Position numbers and translations under genes: made by a program. 47,726 bases of DNA from Nemertoderma westbladi (taxonomy: Eukaryota; Xenacoelomorpha; Nemertodermatida; Nemertodermatidae): positions 1 to 47,726 of the forward strand of contig JAUCBJ010003661.1 of the NCBI GenBank assembly GCA_032718475.1, in the 5' to 3' direction. The stretch's first letter is position 1, and every line of letters starts with the position of its first letter. The notes beneath the pieces are model-generated. The model did not search any database and was not told the origin of the DNA. It was given only the letters and a program-made list of their open reading frames with translations. Of this stretch, positions 43,636 to 47,726 are shown in pieces.

Positions 43636-45927
43636 ATTTCAAATGTCAGCGATCTGCCAAATTATAGGACAAGCAAGAGGAACAAGGGGACGGGACATCT
43701 TTTTGGTTTCTATATGTAAAAGTGTACATTTGTTCGTATTTTTAATATTAGTTTCAATAAAATTAAAAAACCAAAGTGAGTTTGGGATACATGCTTAATC
43801 TGTATGAAGGTATACAGTTACTGCACAATCATATCATCTTATATACGGAAATTGAATTACACCCATGGTCAAATTGACTGCTGTAATAGGAGCTAAACCA
43901 CAGTTCATCATAATAAATTTACCGACATTTAAAGGACACCTCTCCTATTCCTACGAAGTCAATCGTTATACAGAGAACAACATATAACGCAATCAACAGG
44001 AACAATTGTGTTTACTACCCGACGAAAAGAGAAACGATTCACGAAACGAAATCGAGTTTAAAAAATCATTTCAACCACGGTTGTAATCAGAATAATTCAG
44101 TTAATTATATTTTCTGTGAATATGGGACCATAGCATTGGCCCTATGGCCGTGATCTAATCATGGTTTCCTTACTAAAAAGGTGGGATTGTTTGTTGAGCT
44201 GGGTGTTAATAAATTCTCGGCAGCTCTCAACAATTCTCTGACGCCGCATGTGTGTCTGAAAATATTAGTTGACCCAGTTGGATGTTTGAGCTGTTATTTT
44301 CGAGAACAATGCTTTCAAAGGGTTAGGCGTACCTCCCAACATGGACTTAGTTCTATATTGAAGCGTTAGTGAGTGGTTAATACGAGTGGCCGCAATAGGG
44401 TGAACTGATTTTACACTTCAATGAGCATGGATGGATTGATCAAATTTAAGAGTGAAAAGCAAAGATAATTCTATTGTATCAGGTTTATTAGTTTCAATTA
44501 TATTTGCGTTTTATTACGATTGGATATTGAACATCACACGGGTGTTCTGTGAATTAGTTAACGGATTTGATATCTTTTTAATTATAATTTAAACCTAATA
44601 TTTCGCTAAGTCGTATTCACATGAAGGAGAACTAATAACACATAAATTCTGAATGGCAACGCTAAATTAATAATCTAAAAAGTTGGAAATTATATTATAG
44701 ATTCGTTATATTTTATTTCACGGAGTATTTTATTGCAATTTCCTAGTTACTCGACCAAATATCCGTGCTATGCCACAGGCTACGCGAGGGACTAGATAGT
44801 GGTCTGAGATCTGACACGGGTCTTACCAATATCCCCAAAACTGATCACATTTATTGTCGTGTAAACCTAACCAGGTCATTGGACAGTCATCATTAATTTT
44901 TGATACAAAATACGGAAATTAATATTTGACATTATCTCAGATACGACATAGAATTCGATACGAAAAATACCAAAATTGAACTCCTTATCGTATCGACATA
45001 CAGACAGATACGCCCATGTGATGAATACCAGGATTTCACTTTTCGGTCGACCTTTTATTGGAATTTTTTATATGAAGATTTTTTATTTTTGTTTAATTTA
45101 TCTTAATTAAGTGTTTTATAGCGCTTATTTCTGTCTTGTAACCTGTACATATATACTAATTAGTTTATTGTTTTGGTTATATTCAGCCCTTCTGTAACCT
45201 GTTTTTTGGTGAAAACCTGGTATTCTTCACATGGGCCGACAGATATACACACAGACATACAGCTATTCACACATACACAAATAACAACCAAATAATGATA
45301 TTAAATAGAACTGCAACCGGTATTGACTCTTGTTTATTGCTTTGGTTAGAATTGCCAGCCAAATTAACCTATTCTATTTTAGAGGCTCTACTGCGCTGTT
45401 TCCCCCACCTAAACATAAATATATTTGTCGATACTCTCTAGGAACAACAGATGGCGTTACAAACAGACAATCTTGAATAGGTACTTTCTCATTAATTTGC
45501 ATCACTGCAGGGAAGTACAGTACGACAATAATAATTTAAAAATACATAACTTTCAATCAAATTAATCATAAATACAAAATACAATATAATATTAAAATCA
45601 ATTTTCATTTCCCACCACCAGAAGAGTATTTAATATGTTGCTTAGCAATGGATGTACCGGTACTAAAAAACGGAGGGAAATTTAAAAACAAAAATAATAC
45701 AGTTGTTGGTAGGCCTAACCGACAGGTCGGGGAGACTTGTTTGCCGCTTCAATTACTGCACCCAGCCACCCGACAATAATAATTGCTTCCCGGACAAAAA
45801 TTAATTAAAAATATAATAAAAATAATAATTACCCCAGAGGAGAATTACAAAATAATTATGGTCGTTCCTAATTACCTATCAAATTCCTAGATTGTCACAA
45901 AAACGTATATATTTATTTGTCCATCCT
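43636..45927. other. Non-coding stretch, no gene seen
   Basis: AT-rich. A 62-codon frame at 44181-44369 is not recognised. 45150-45360 contains two partial copies of the GGTTTATTG/GTAACCTG dispersed repeat. Confidence 0.45.
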
Positions 45928-46048
45928 ACCATGGCCTACTATATATACGGTGTAACAGGTTGTCGATTTGGCCTTAAAAAAACTGGCCTCTTTTTTTAAG
46001 GCCAAATCAACAACCTGTTAGGCCGTATATACTGTATAGTAGGCTATG
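45928..46048. repeat. Long near-perfect hairpin, about 120 bp
   Basis: The left arm (about 45931-45982) and right arm (45991-46048) pair through CCTACTATA...TATACGG...TAACAGGTTGT-GATTTGGCCTTAAAAAAA around an 8-base loop CTGGCCTC. One small insertion (CAGTA) and a few mismatches interrupt the stem. It is MITE- or foldback-like and has no coding capacity. Confidence 0.85.
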
Positions 46049-47726
46049 ATCCTACTGTAAAGTAAAAAAACAAGAAAAACTATTACAACACATATCCAAT
46101 GTTCATTAATCATTATTGTTTCTGCAGGGTGATGCTGGGCTTGTTATAACATTAGATTTGCATTTTCTCATTAATAATACAGAATCCATATGTTTTTGTT
46201 AACACTGTCATTCACTACTAATAAACAATGTGGCGCAGGCTTTAATCCTTCATAACTTCCCCAACTCACGAATTTACAATTTAAAATAGTCCAGGACCAC
46301 TAAATCGACTATTGTGCGTCGAATGAGCCTAACATCACCTTTCCAATGTGAGTACGTACTTTTCTCAATTCCAGACATCGGTCAAAAAATTACTAATAGA
46401 CGCAGTATTAATATTTGCAAGTTCCCGAGTGTTTTACGGTCTCGGTTATCTTATACTGTAGCTTAGTGAAATGAACAATTTCGCCTAAAATTTATCCTCA
46501 AAATCCACTTTTTTTTTCTCTCAATTAATGTTTTATTACGTTTTATATTTACGCATGAATCTAAAAATATCTAGCAAATGGAGCAAAATATCCTATCTAA
46601 CCTATCCCGTAGGTAGGCATTTCGCAAAATGTCTTACACATATTATTTCAACGGCAAAGTGGCTTATTAGTGACTTTACCAAAACAGACTATTCTAAAGG
46701 CATACCGTAATTAATATAGAACTTAAACGGTTTTCTAAATAAAAAAAACCCTTTCATTATTTAGAGCATGCAAATTCATTTTTAAAACTTTTAAGATTTA
46801 ACTTCTAAGGTAGACCGTTTTCATTCACCCAGCGTTGAATACCTACCCGATAGGAGTACCACCCGTAGCACTTGGTACCTTTCTACTACGACGATAAGAC
46901 CCTCAGCATCAGCTAACAACTGTAGGCCTACCTAATCAACAACGACCATTATTTTTCATGTTTCCTTTAAAGGTAATATTAAAAGACTATAAATGTCAAT
47001 CTACGTAGAAACAAATACCACAAATGAGTACATTTGATATTATGGGAGTTGGTACAAAATGAAAACAAAAATTTAATATGGCTAATTATCGAACCCCCCC
47101 CCCCCCCCCCCCCTAGTGCGTGACATACAGTACTTTATGAACTATAGTAACATTTAAGATTTTAAATTTGTTATTTTAAATTTTTAGTTATAGAAATATT
47201 ACTAAACAAGTTTAAAAAATTTATAAATCGCTATTTTCATTTATGAATTTCACTAACATATTTAGAAAAAAACATATATTTAGAAAAACTTAAGCAACAA
47301 TATAGAAATACTCTGATACTGCAATGCAATAGGTGGCTAGGGAGCGATGAGTGGTTGAGTGCCGGTCAGGCAATCCACCGAGTTTACAATAATTGTGAAT
47401 AACATTTTATCAATCTTCCCCTTTATGAATTTAATTAATTTTAGTGTCAAAAGACGCGCAGGACTCTCCGCTTTCAATTGATATAAGCCACGTGTGAAAT
47501 GATTGAGATTTAAAGTGTATTTGAAATGTGAATCGATCGAAAATCTCTCTCCATATAGAAACCAAGATAAAAATTATCAGAGCACTGCTTAATGACGTCA
47601 AATATGTAGCAGCCAATCATAGCCGATTTTCAAAATTGGCTTCCCGCCCTTACTTAAACCCGCCATTTAAACAGATTCCTCGTGTTTTTACAAAAAACAC
47701 TTCCCACCACTCGATTCAGGGCACCT
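46049..47726. other. Non-coding stretch to the window end
   Basis: AT-rich with no recognised frame or RNA gene. Contains a 20 bp poly-C tract at 47094-47113. Confidence 0.45.
47094..47113 (+). repeat. Poly-C tract, 20 bp
   Basis: Twenty uninterrupted C between ATCGAA and TAGTGCG, the same length as the tract at 15982. Confidence 0.9.

Overview
The window is AT-rich genomic DNA from an invertebrate animal. The signs are spliced GT-AG introns, a forkhead-box developmental regulator, animal-type LTR (BEL/Pao-like) and non-LTR retrotransposons, a tRNA-derived SINE, MITE-like foldbacks and long homopolymer tracts. The exact lineage cannot be fixed from sequence alone. The frequent AGGCCT and ACCGGT palindromes look like a lineage signature, but I do not assign a species. 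There are no operons, and only one host protein-coding gene is well supported.

Layout. (1) 1-12510 is a BEL/Pao retrotransposon neighbourhood. A minus-strand element has an LTR-like block at 11342-12510, a leader with tandem repeats, gag (9149-7671) and a gag/protease ORF (7716-4102) from which reverse transcriptase and RNase H are missing. A second, diverged copy of the same LTR-like block lies at 2315-3562 in the opposite orientation, behind a decayed plus-strand coding end. (2) 12511-20270 has no recognisable gene: AT-rich DNA, poly-C tracts, a dispersed ~210 bp repeat and a tRNA-SINE. (3) 20271-27134 is a complete, young, minus-strand LTR retrotransposon: two 551 bp LTRs with 6 differences, 5 bp target duplication ATTAT, purine tract. 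It carries only gag-like frames and a long repeat-built 3' region; no pol was found. (4) 28741-29782 is a decayed LINE fragment. (5) 31540-33401 is a three-exon FoxD-type forkhead gene with a complete DNA-binding domain and a C-terminal eh1-like repressor motif. (6) 33778-40600 holds further LINE fragments: two long and one tiny copy of the same family, plus a second family. (7) 40601-47726 is non-coding, with a 205 bp MITE-like element with 66 bp inverted repeats, a ~120 bp hairpin and dispersed repeats.

How it fits together. The FoxD gene is an island between convergent LINE copies (plus strand upstream, minus strand downstream). Both LTR elements look non-autonomous in different ways: one lost RT/RNase H by an apparently in-frame deletion, the other has gag without pol. 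Each would need enzymes supplied by a relative. The most unusual object is the gag-only element, whose 3' third is made of hairpin-forming minisatellites.
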